A DNA stretch of 64,000 bases from positions 28,675,634-28,739,633 of the forward strand of contig NC_085872.1 of NCBI RefSeq assembly GCF_034702125.1, given 5' to 3'. Origin of the DNA: Engraulis encrasicolus. Lineage: Eukaryota > Chordata > Actinopteri > Clupeiformes > Engraulidae. Positions 54,212-64,000 of this stretch are shown here, in pieces; the first letter of the stretch is position 1, and each line of letters opens with the position of its first letter. The notes under the pieces are model-generated. The model searched no databases, was not told the DNA's origin, and was given only the letters and a program-made list of their open reading frames with translations. The position numbers and the translations under genes are program-made.

Positions 54212-55082
54212 CAACTCTGCTGTTGTGTCCCTCCAGCTGTTGGATTCACTGGTTTTGATGATACTATGTATTCTGTGACAGTTCACTTTATTCACACTTA
54301 TCTTTATCCTTAAAAGTCTCTGTTAAGTTTACTGCTTATACGTTGCATTTGTTACTTTTAGTCCAACTAAACAGAAAGGAAATTGTTACAGTGTCTCTGC
54401 CTATGCCAGAGTAAATTTCACGCCTGTTCCATTTTTAATAATTTATTACTGGGTACACAAACATACGTAGCTAGGCTATTTAAAATCCAGAAATTGATCA
54501 CTAATTGATTATTTGTAGTTTTTGTAATCATATGGAAGATATTCCCTCATGTTGATTATGTTTTCCTTTGTATTTTATTTATATGTCAGAGAATGTTTGT
54601 ATCCTGAGAACCAGTTCCAAGTGTGGGCCTGTGTATGCCCATACAATGCTGCTTAAGAGGTAGGCTGAATCAGAAAAAGAATCAATGCTAGTATATATAT
54701 ACTTGCTCACATTAGGCTTGCCATTCCTGAGAATAGCACACATGTATATTTTTTAAAGCAATTAAAGAAGCTACGTATTGCGTAATGACAGATACAACAT
54801 GAATACATGCCAAATCATTTTCTTTTATGGTGGAACAAGGATTGAAGGGTGTCAACACAAGACACCATCTGAATGGAAGCAAGCAGCCAATGTGCTTTTA
54901 CCCATTAAGGCTGGGCTTGCATACTGTATGTTTCAGAGATGGGAGTTAATGCTGATTGCATGTGTGATCACCGTACATTTGTTGATGATGTTTATACCTG
55001 TAACTGTAACCCTCTGTGTGTAAATGAAGCAGATGTAGCCTTATATCACTAATGCGCAACATGGGATTGATTCAGTTATATT

Positions 55083-55309
55083 TGAAGAGCCCTTTACCAA
55101 AACGCTATATCCACCATTTGGAATTGACTGTTAAGAAGTCCTATAATCTATGTGTGAATTCTTGCCATTCAAATGTTTTCAGAACATACTTTTTAAACCT
55201 CTATAAAATGCATTTTGCAATGCAATTCAATGGAAAGCCCGATACAACAATGTCAATTTTCCAACATTCTATAAAATGGATATATCTCAATTTGGAAAAG
55301 AGCTCTTCA
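55083..55309. mobile_element. MITE TGAAGAGCTCTTTTCC, copy B
   Basis: Same orientation and body as 38976-39225, with a 24-bp deletion near the left end. Confidence 0.8.
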
Positions 55310-56090
55310 TTTATTCGCACCACATTAACAGAAGGCATAATATTATGTGGTAGTGGATAGGATCTCATTTCAATAGAGTCAGCTAGCAAACTCACATGGA
55401 ATGGAATCAACCCAAACTCTCTCAACAACCCAACTGTATAACAAGAAGTCACGCACCTCTCATACAGTAGTCATTGACCCTATAGGTGTAGAGATATGCA
55501 ACACTGTCCAGCTACAGTATTTCATAACAAATCTGACGGTGCTGTTCAGTACATGGGCACAGTGTAGCACACATATGTTCTTTCTGCATTTCACAATTCT
55601 GGCCTTTTCCTTTACAAAGCTGCTATAACCCCCACAATCAGTGCAGCATAATAATGTAACTCACTTTGGTTGCATAGTTACTGTAAATAACCTTTACGCA
55701 TGGGACAATTTCTGAAATAAGCTATGGAATCCTGTATTCCACTACCACTCTTTGAAAAATAAAATAAAATCTGATCAAAATGGATTGTTATATGTGTGTA
55801 CTTCCTGATTAAACAATAATAATAAAAAAAATTGAACAGCTGAAGTGAAAAATTGCACACCAAGGCTGAACCATGGAATGAGCATTGATTATTCCCTGAG
55901 TAACTAATTGTCTAAAAGAGATAAATAAGCGTTGCAATCAGCGTTGTTTGCCCGTTAGGCCGGGAGGTATGTTGTTTGGGCTGGTCTTGGTTCACTTGGT
56001 TTAATTTACCATGTTAAAATCTACGGCCTCTCAAACAGACACCACAGAATAAGGATGAGGGTGGAGAAACAGATATACAGTACAAGCACA

Positions 56091-56093
<3 letters not shown>

Positions 56094-56181
<88 letters not shown>
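56094..56181. repeat. (GT)n(GA)n microsatellite
   Basis: GT run of about 73 bp followed by a short GA run. Confidence 0.95.
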
Positions 56182-56182
<1 letters not shown>

Positions 56183-56640
56183 ATAAGGGAGGACATAGCC
56201 AGAGCCATTGCCAGTCAGCCAGCCAGCCAAAGCTGAGCCACTAGGCCTGTCTCTTAACTTCAAAGCCGCCCCAGAGCATGACATTGTCAGCCATCCTCTC
56301 CTCTCCTCTCCTCCTCTCCACCCCGCTCCTCCTTTCTCCTCTCCTCCTCTCCCCTGTGCTGCTAAACGTGCCGAATGTAAAAGTAATTCCCCCAGGCAGG
56401 GTTTCACTTCACACACTCGACTCGACCATGTCTCTTGCAGACCCTCCCAGGCCCTCCCTTGCTCCCCAGCCCCGCTCGTTATTCACAGCACACTGCGCTT
56501 CAAACGGGTGCGGCTATACGGCCCCGCAGAATTTGTGAAAAGCGCGACGTGCTAAAACTAATGCGGTGCGTGTAAGGAAGAGATCCCCGAGGAGAAGAAT
56601 AGAAGGGGAGAGGTTTTTTTATTGGGTCGAGACATTTTCT

Positions 56641-56740
<100 letters not shown>

Positions 56741-56899
56741 CTCTCCATCTCTTGCACTGTGCATATCAAATACACTTGTGTGCTCCGAAGAAGGAGAATT
56801 TTAAATCAGCCGCAGGCTTTCATGAGATTGTCCGGTGTGTGCTCATGTGCTCCATGGTGTGTACTCCAGTAGTGGGGAGCAGTCAGAAACAGTGCAGGG

Positions 56900-57122
56900 C
56901 AGGGGCTGAACTGGGGGAGAAATCGGGCCCGGGCACTTTTGGCATAAAGGGCCCCCTCAAAATTAGCAGTGTAGAACTGACTCACTGGTCGGCCCTGCAC
57001 CCTTGTGGGCCCCTATTTTCAGAAATGTTTAAAAAGATATATTATAATAATAATTGGGGGCCTACGAGGGTGCAGGGCCTACCGGGAAATGCCCGGTATG
57101 CCAGATTGCCAGCCCAGCCCTG
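56900..57122. mobile_element. hAT-like MITE CAG-GCTGGACTGG, copy 2
   Basis: Same family as 30505-30732. Flanks gtgcaggg and gtgcaggt agree at 7 of 8 bases. The central hairpin has decayed. Confidence 0.8.
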
Positions 57123-58367
57123 GTGCAGGTTGCTGTGTAGTGGCAGGCTGTCTGCACCTCAGCCTCCTCCTGCTACAGCTCTCCATGGATGGATGGGGTG
57201 ATGCTGTCTAGTCACGACTGCAGAAGAACTCATCTTTTTTTTGTTCTATGTGAGTATCCTACCAGACTTGCATGTGAAGCACATTCTTCTGTATATTATT
57301 GTCTGCAGTCATGGTCTTTTGCAGGACGTACATGGTCAAATAATCTGGCTTTCATACATTGGGCCGGTATAGACAATAGTGTGGAAAGGACTGAAGGCCT
57401 ATGAAATCCAGCTAGGCCTGTGTGTTTACAGCAAGACCTGATAGACATCGGTGTTTTGGAAAGGTGTTATGTTGACAGATAGCTAGATACAGTTCTACTA
57501 AAGCCATCCCTACCTGTAAATCTCCTCTAAGCAAAACTAAATAAAGCAGTAAAGGATTTCTGGCTGTCCCTCATTAGTTTCGTGGATTTAACATAATAAA
57601 TGTATGATACAGGACAAATAATGACAATCTTGTCTGTGTTTCCATGGACAAAGGTATACAGACTTTGTGTGCCTGTCTTCTGGTAGCTTTTGAGCTTTCT
57701 TATTCTCTAGTTGACCACAGTAACCCTATGGTCCCAGTGTCCATGCTTCATTGTCTGATAAGGCCAACATAAAAATCTCGTAGGCAATAACTAAGAGGAG
57801 CTGCCCCGTCTCAAAATACCGTAATACAATAATGAAATACTTTTAGAATGAAAGACACTGTTGAACTATTTGATATAAAATCAATACTTTGTCCTGTATT
57901 GCATGAGATAGGCCTCTTGCAAGCGAGCGATCCTCAAACAAAGAATCAGTGCGTTGTCTACATAGCTGAACTATACATATGACACTCAATAGGCTAATGA
58001 ATGTATTAATACATCATATATGCACTGCTTTATGGTTATGAAAAGTGTGAATGTATGAATGTGTTAACTGTAAAATCTAAATGTTATACATCCTTACTCT
58101 GCTGTGCAGGTTCTATGCCATATGCTTGCAATTTAGCAAACCTATGGAGGACAAGTGGTCAGATATCACCAAGTCTTTCAAATCCAAGTGACACAAATGC
58201 AATAATTGCAGTAGACTCGGGCAAATTCTTATTAGCATTATTTTTTTAAATTGTTTACAATACATACATCCTACCTATAATAATGATCTGAAAGCAGTCA
58301 TACACCAAAGGAGCTTTGCTGCCACCAAGTGGGCACTTTTAAAACATAGCCATTTCATGCTGCAGAA

Positions 58368-58680
58368 CAGGGCTGTCAAATCCATCTCAGTCCAGGGGCC
58401 ACATACAGCCAATTTTATCTCAAGTGGGCAAGACACTAAGGTAATTGCACAATGTTGCAAATGTCGGCTACATATTGGAATCACACAGTCAATCATCTGG
58501 TGGTGGATATCAGCAGGCATATTAGGAGCATCGTCTGTAAATGGCGAACAAAAATGGCAGATTTGTTCTCCGGGACAGAGAACCTGAAATCTCAGACACG
58601 TGCAGCAACTCTATAATGAACTAGAGATTTATTTTACTTTTGACATTTTTTTATGGCAGACCTTATGTTTGACATCCCTG
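58368..58680. mobile_element. hAT-like MITE CAGGGCTGTCAAA
   Basis: Ends CAGGGCTGTCAAATCC and ATGTTTGACATCCCTG. Flanks ctgcagaa and ctgcagag agree at 7 of 8 bases. Confidence 0.85.
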
Positions 58681-58815
58681 CTGCAGAGGAAGCTGTTCTT
58701 TTTGTGTTCTTATAGTAACACTATTGAGTTGACAACATTAAAATATGCTTCCAGGGGACTTATCGTTAGGTTATCAAGCAGATTCTCCATATTTTTCTTA
58801 AAAAAAAAAAAAAGA

Positions 58816-58994
58816 AAGAAAGAAAGAAAGACATTTTTGGGGCTTTTTATGCTTTTATTGTGACAGGACCGTTACAGAGGGACAGGAAATGAGTGGGGAG
58901 AGAGAGAGACGGGGAAGGTTCGGCAAATGACCCGGGCTGGAATCGAACCTGGGTTGCCTGCGTAGTAGCTTACCGTTAAGCCACGGCAGGGCCT
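58816..58994 (-). mobile_element. tRNA-derived SINE
   Basis: On the minus strand it reads 'ctgccgtggcttaacggtaa' (A-box region), a perfect B box GGTTCGATTCC, 'cccgggtcatttgccgaacc', and an 'aataaaagcataaaaagccc' tail ending in (TTTC)n. Confidence 0.75.
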
Positions 58995-59039
58995 GATTCT
59001 CTTTCTTTTTCATGCATGAGGGAACGTGGTGCACTACAC

Positions 59040-59281
59040 CTGTATTTCCCAACCTTTTTTGTCTTGTGTACCTCCAAGCCTTTTCGTTGTGCCATGAGTA
59101 CCCCCTAAGTCAAGTTCTGTACCGCTTTCTCTATCCCAATGTAACTAAGCTACATGTATTTGATAAAATTACATGTTTCCAAGTACCCCCTGCAATGTGT
59201 TCGCGTACCCCTAGTGGTACACGTACCCCTAGTGGTACACGTACCCCTAGTGGTACACGTACCCCTGGTTGGGAAACACTG
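59040..59281. mobile_element. hAT-like MITE CAGTGTTTCCCAACC, copy 2
   Basis: Same family as 26805-27012, with exact 8-bp duplication cactacac. The 18-bp motif 'cccctagtggtacacgta' is expanded to three copies near the right end, where copy 1 has one. Confidence 0.9.
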
Positions 59282-59289
59282 CACTACAC

Positions 59290-59420
59290 TAATGCACCCA
59301 CACCATTCAGTACACCTGTGGGGACCCGGGTTCGATTCCAGCACGTATCATATGCCAATCCTACCCCATCTCTCTACAACTTACTAGTGTCACTCTTCAC
59401 TATCTTATCATAATAAATTA
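59290..59420 (+). mobile_element. tRNA-derived SINE fragment
   Basis: Has an intact B-box GGTTCGATTCC and the 'ccccatctctct' plus 'cactcttcactatc' body shared with the SINEs at 28449 and 58816. It directly abuts the MITE at 59040-59281. Confidence 0.55.
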
Positions 59421-59924
59421 TGGGGTAACTATAGGGTCATTAAAATAAATAAATAAATTAAAAAAACAAAGAAAGAAGTCCCTAAAAATGTCCCTAAAGC
59501 TGCTATGCACCTGGGACATATAGGCCTAGTATCTTTGCAACGGTCTAGATACAGAAAGAAAGGGAGGATGCCAACCTTAATCTCTGTACAGTAGGTGTAT
59601 TGCTCTTCTGCTGTTTTATCAATGACTGAAGTTGAAGTGCCCTTCAGCAAGCCACGCACTGAACCCTAATCTAGTTGCTCCACATTGCACCTGACCTGAC
59701 TTTTGAGTCATTTATTATTAAAATTAAATATAAACACTCTTTTCTCCCCCGTTCTATAGCATTGCTTAACAAAATGAGAGAACAGTATACATTTTTTTGT
59801 AAAATAATTTTAGTAACTTAATTAGTAACTAATTACATGTTTTGGTAACTTTAGTAACTTCTTTTTAGTAACTTAACTTAGTAACTTAATTAGTATCGTT
59901 TTCAATTTTATTGGACTGTGCTGC

Positions 59925-60078
59925 CCTAATCAGCTTATGGACCTAGATGACTAGACTCTATAGGCCATATTGTGTCTTGTGTGACTTTAATGTGGGTTTA
60001 CATGTGGATGGTGGAGAAGTGTCATGCAAGACAAATTTCTGTGCAAACAGGCAGTAAAAGTTTATCTTATCTTATCTA
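59925..60078 (+). mobile_element. LINE-like 3' end with (TTATC)n tail
   Basis: 'gacaaatttctgtgcaaaca' then 'ggcagtaaaagtttatctta' and TTATC repeats, a 3' terminus typical of fish non-LTR elements. Confidence 0.5.
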
Positions 60079-60299
60079 AATTATCGTATTATTGTTACAC
60101 AGAAGAGAGCAGGCGCAACATTAATTTCACTGCCAATTGCGCCAGCGCAAGAAGACCGAAAAAAGAAATCTTGAATCTGAATGTGATGTAAGATAACAGC
60201 ATAAAAAAACTGTAAATATTTCTTGAAGCAACTACAGTACTATGAAACTACTACATATTCGACGTACCATACGTCTGTACGGCATACTGTATAAATGAT

Positions 60300-60533
<234 letters not shown>

Positions 60534-60840
60534 GGTAGAGCTGTGAATATTTATGTCAATCTCAGATGACTACTATAATACCATTAATAATAGGCTAATA
60601 ATAGTTAGGTAAATATAGATTAATAAATATATAAATAATAGAAACAGGGAAACTTATTTATCTGGAAACTTCAATTGCAGTTTACTAAAATCAGATGAAA
60701 TTGGTTGATTTGGCATATTCAAGTCCAGTCAAGTTGAATTGGTTGATTTGGGTTATGGAAGTCAAGGTGAATTGCACTGGTGAATTGTTGAAATCCAGTC
60801 AAGTTGAATGAATAATTTTGCGTTGTTGGTGTCTGGTGAT

Positions 60841-61314
60841 TCACTCGGAGACAAGGATGTCTATCTGCTCGGAGATGAATGTGATGAATCGTCTCCATAT
60901 GCTTGGCCCTGACTGAGCTCTACGCTGAGCCCTCTCCTCCTCTCTTTTCCTCTTCTCCTCCTCTCTTTTCCTCTTCTCTTCCTCTTTTTGTCTCTGCTCT
61001 TCCTCCTTCTTACTCTTCTTCTGTGCCTCTTTCCACCTCTTCTCCATCGCCTCCAACTCCTTCAACCGCTCTTTTTTCATCCTCTTTTCCTCCTCTCTTC
61101 TCCTCTTCTCCTCTCTTTCCAACTCTTTGGCTTTGATCTCTTCCAGTTGTTTGACCATCTTCCTCTCCAGAGCTCTCGTATCACTCAGGTGAAAGGCCCT
61201 TATGAAGTTCTCCTGTAGGGTCATTTCATCAAGAAGCTCTCTTTCTTTTGCCTCAAATTTCTCCCTGAGGAATCGAAGCCTTGGATCCTCCTCCTCTGGC
61301 TCCTCACAAGCCTC
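60841..61314 (-). CDS. Coiled-coil gene, exon 2
   Basis: Begins EACEEPEEEDPRLRFLREKF after acceptor cattcag and stays open to TGA at 60843-60841. The middle is a Lys/Glu/Arg single-helix-like stretch; the last 18 residues are aromatic and hydrophobic, unlike the rest. Confidence 0.8.
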   Translation of the reverse strand, partial: EACEEPEEEDPRLRFLREKFEAKERELLDEMTLQENFIRAFHLSDTRALERKMVKQLEEIKAKELEREEKRRREEEKRMKKERLKELEAMEKRWKEAQKKSKKEEEQRQKEEEKRKREEEKRKREEERAQRRAQSGPSIWRRFITFISEQIDILVSE

Positions 61315-62259
61315 CTGAATGACACAGACACAGAATATGTATTTATTAGGCTACCTGTTAATAATAATAATATATTTTATTTGTGGCACCTTTCAAGGTA
61401 CCCAAGGACACTTTACAGTACAGAATTTAAAAACAGACTGTTGAAAAAACTACAGAAACAAGTAGCCCAGTCAAACAGTAGAAAGAAACAAAAGTCAGCA
61501 ATACAAGATAAAAGGTGCATTAGTAAATAAAAGTCAATACGCGTAGAAAATATGACACAGAAATAACATCAGAGCAAGAAAAAAGTAAATAAATTTAAAG
61601 ATGAATGAGGTAAAAAAAAAAAAAAAAAAAAAATGAAAACAGTAAATTACCATTGCGAAGGGAAAGAAATTGGTGTACTCAGGCTATTCATCTACCTTCT
61701 TTAAAAGATCTGCCAGGTTTGGGGACGTCACACGCTTCAGCAATGCCTGTTTGACTGCAGCTGATCCGAGGAACCCATTCACAGCTCTGTTGAACCTGTG
61801 GTCACAGATCCTCTCTTGCATGTAGAAGTCCCTCATGCTCTGCTCTCTCTCTTTGGCTACAACATGGTCCTCATCATCCAACTTGTCCAGTTCTGCTTGA
61901 ATGAGTGCGTTCTCGTTTTTCAGGCGCGCGATCATTTCTTCCTCCTCCTTTATCATCACTGCCTCTGCGTTGATCTCCATGGCAGGAATACCCTTCTCAC
62001 ATTTGCACTTTTGTATCTCATCCTCTCTTGCTGCCTCTATTGTGCGGAAAAGTTCTTTCTTGGTTATTTCCCAGGCCTTCCGGTCAGCTTCGAGTCCGTC
62101 CTCCACTTTGGAGATGTCTTGAATGAGAGATTGCATGGTGGCCATCAACTTCTGCTCTTTCTCATCAGACTCCTTAGCCAAAGCTTTAGCAACGGCCTCC
62201 GCTTCATCCCACTCTGGAATGCTCATCGCCGCTACTACCGAGTAACTCAGGCGATTCAT
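60841..62259 (-). CDS. Unrecognised coiled-coil protein, two exons
   Basis: Exon 1 is 62259-61696 (188 codons from the first ATG after the TATA box). Exon 2 is 61314-60841 (157 codons and TGA). Donor AAG|gtagat and acceptor cattcag|GAG join in phase 0, giving about 345 residues. Exon 1 begins MNRLSYSVVAAMSIPEWDEA and continues with long charged heptad-like helices, including a KCKCEKG turn and an AVNGFLGSAAVKQALLKR segment. Exon 2 is strongly Lys/Glu/Arg-rich (repeated REEEKRK units) and ends in a hydrophobic-aromatic tail (WRRFITFISEQIDILVSE). I do not recognise the family and assign no function. A start at 62226 (MSIPEW) is also possible. Reading through the intron adds only VDE and a stop. 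The intron holds a common fish repeat. Confidence 0.8.
61362..61600. mobile_element. Interspersed repeat in the coiled-coil gene intron
   Basis: A TAATAATAAT start, then a 'cacctttcaaggtacccaag' and 'gacactttaca' segment that I know as a very common fish interspersed repeat, followed by A-rich sequence. Its class is uncertain. Confidence 0.45.
61696..62259 (-). CDS. Coiled-coil gene, exon 1
   Basis: An uninterrupted frame with coding-like composition from MNRLSYS to LLKK, then donor gtagat. The frame is open further upstream to 62529, but that extension lies mostly upstream of the TATA box and has non-coding-looking composition. G at -3 supports both 62259 and 62226 as starts. Confidence 0.8.
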
Positions 62260-62379
62260 GACGAAAAGCCTGGCACTCGCACTACACAAATCAAACGCTC
62301 TGTATCTGTTGATAAGTATCCGCAATGTCAAACGTGTTCTTCTCTGAAATGATTCTGAAGTTAACCTTGCTTGTGGAAC

Positions 62380-62387
62380 TTTATATA
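62380..62387 (-). promoter_or_regulatory. TATA box of the coiled-coil gene
   Basis: On the minus strand the sequence reads TATATAAA, about 120 nt upstream of the ATG at 62259. A start site about 30 nt downstream would leave a leader of about 90 nt. This favours 62259 over the far-upstream ATG. Confidence 0.55.
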
Positions 62388-62392
62388 ATGCG

Positions 62393-63142
62393 CAGTGACG
62401 GCATAATGCTCTTGGAGTACTCGCATCATAAAAGGTAAGCTGACAAACGTATGGAATCAAATTCACAGTGGGCCAAAATCGAACCCTGTCCCTAGCCAAA
62501 CGCGCTAAAAATGGACTGAAAGTGTGCATGCACGTACTATATCGTCAAACACATCATAATATCGTAAGTGTCATTTTTGGCGAAAATGAGTCCTATATAT
62601 CAAATTAAAGGTCTTGATGAGCTCTATCTAACTATATCAAAAAGACATATCAGAACTCAACCTATAAAACAAAAAATCAACAACAAAGACCTAACTCAGA
62701 AGTGGCCATCGGTGTTAGAGGCAAAAGGGCGTAGCCTATCTCCATTAGGCCTATGCTAAAGTGAAGTGCATGCAAACTAGAGAAATGTAATTGAACTGCG
62801 TGTAAGAACAGTGCATGTTAAACTGGTCAAGTGTTTGAAATTAAAAACATGAATGTGAAGCCATAAAGGAGAATTGAGTACGGATGCGAAAACAGGGGTC
62901 AGCATTGAATTGTGTTGTCCTACAGGAAGGAAATTGCCAGGGTACATTGCATTTACTGAGAAGTGGAGAGACTGACACATCAGAATGTCTTTGTTGCAAA
63001 CAGTATTTGAAATAAAAGAAAGAAATCATTACTTATTAATCACATTGTTTTTAACCAAGGATGACCAGATAGACCTACGTCCTTTTCCCTCTCTAAACAT
63101 TTGAAAGGTTTGGTGCCCAAAAAGCGGATCCTACATTTTTGG

Positions 63143-63221
<79 letters not shown>

Positions 63222-64000
63222 TAGCAATTTTCAATATTTGAGAATGTGTTCAATTTGTCAATATGACATCATATTTTCAATTGATGACTGCCTCATTTAA
63301 GTATGTTCATGGCGATGATGTGAGATAAATAAATATAGTTGATTAAATAATGGTCAAAATTTTATTTTGGGTCTTCTGTAAAGTTGGTCAAATGTCACTT
63401 ACGCCCCTCTGGCTCCAAACCCTTGATATGCATTTGACATGATATTTAAAAGTGAAGTGAAATGACATTACGAGCCAAGGGCCAAATTTGGCCCCCAGGC
63501 CTAGTTTGGCACCTCTACCATACCGTATCTGCAATAGGCTATATGGGCCTAGACAGTGACTTATAGACAATGAGAAGTTTTAAACTGAATTGTAAAATTC
63601 ACTAGAAGCAATGACCTAAGCACTGGAGGGATATGATCATGTTAAATTCATGGTTTCTCGGATGATACAGTCACCCAGTTCCAGAACCAGAGAGGCTGCC
63701 CCAGACCTTCACATTTCCACCAACATGCCTAACTTTTTGGAAGAGGTTCTCTTCGTCACTTGCAGTAAACCTTTCTCCAAACTTGGCTGTTTTAATTGTG
63801 ACCAAATAGCTCTACTTTGAACTAATGTGTCCAGAGAATGGACTCCCAGAAGCCCTTTGGTTTGTCCTAGCGCTCTCTGACAACGTTAAAATGGTCAGCT
63901 TTGTCTTGTATTGAGAGCATCCTGAGGCGTCCTTCTAGCAACCCTCAGAATGCAGATGTCTATTCAATTGCAATGTGTTTAGACCCATGCACATTTGTTC
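62393..64000. other. Distal flank without a recognised gene
   Basis: Upstream of the coiled-coil gene on its strand. Apart from an (AT)n run (63141-63218) and a possible MITE fragment near 63470 ('gggccaaatttggccccc'), nothing is recognisable. Confidence 0.6.
63141..63218. repeat. (AT)n microsatellite
   Basis: Uninterrupted AT run of about 78 bp, self-complementary. Confidence 0.95.

Noticed and set aside
61798..62352. 184-codon plus-strand ORF opposite the coiled-coil exon
   Set aside because: It is the antisense shadow of a charged helical coding sequence. The minus-strand reading has splice sites and a promoter.
62260..62529. Upstream in-frame extension of the coiled-coil ORF to an ATG at 62529
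   Set aside because: It lies across and upstream of the TATA box at 62387-62380 and its composition differs from the rest of the protein.

Overview
The window looks like a teleost fish nuclear chromosome segment. It has intron-split vertebrate genes with GT/AG junctions, very many (CA/GT)n, (CT/GA)n and tetra- or pentanucleotide arrays, tRNA-derived SINEs, L2/CR1-type LINE 3' tails, and dozens of short non-autonomous DNA transposons (mostly hAT-like with 8-bp target duplications). Nothing prokaryotic, viral or CRISPR-like was seen.

Three protein-coding genes can be supported. (1) kdsr, + strand, ten coding exons from 4726 to 13825, encodes a 358-residue 3-ketodihydrosphingosine reductase, an ER short-chain dehydrogenase/reductase of de novo sphingolipid synthesis. 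(2) bcl2, + strand, two coding exons (19600-20133 and 51192-51329) separated by a 31-kb phase-0 intron, encodes a 223-residue anti-apoptotic Bcl-2 with BH4, BH3, BH1, BH2 and a C-terminal anchor. (3) An unrecognised coiled-coil gene, - strand, two exons (62259-61696 and 61314-60841) and a TATA box at 62387-62380, encodes about 345 residues. kdsr followed by bcl2 in the same orientation is the order of the human KDSR(FVT1)-BCL2 neighbourhood at 18q21, so this is conserved synteny. Neither vps4b nor phlpp1, the mammalian outer neighbours, is visible.

Layout: 1-4725 is repeat-rich upstream DNA, with a nested transposon, a 145-bp tandem array and a 61-bp tandem array just before kdsr. 4726-13825 is kdsr. 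13826-19599 is kdsr 3' UTR plus intergenic DNA, ending in the bcl2 leader with a 9-codon uORF. 20134-51191 is the bcl2 intron, packed with MITEs and microsatellites. 51330-60840 is bcl2 3' UTR and intergenic DNA. 60841-62392 is the coiled-coil gene. The rest shows no gene.

The most unusual observations are these. The start of kdsr exon 6 is duplicated twice inside intron 5, each copy fused to a LINE-like tail, and the real splice acceptor sits at the edge of a (TCTAC)n array. The last codons and stop of kdsr are tandemly copied together with a CA repeat. A TTAA-flanked MITE family has three copies, one of them with an internal 'empty site' control. Several small hAT families are precisely delimited by target duplications. 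No wholly new molecular system is apparent.
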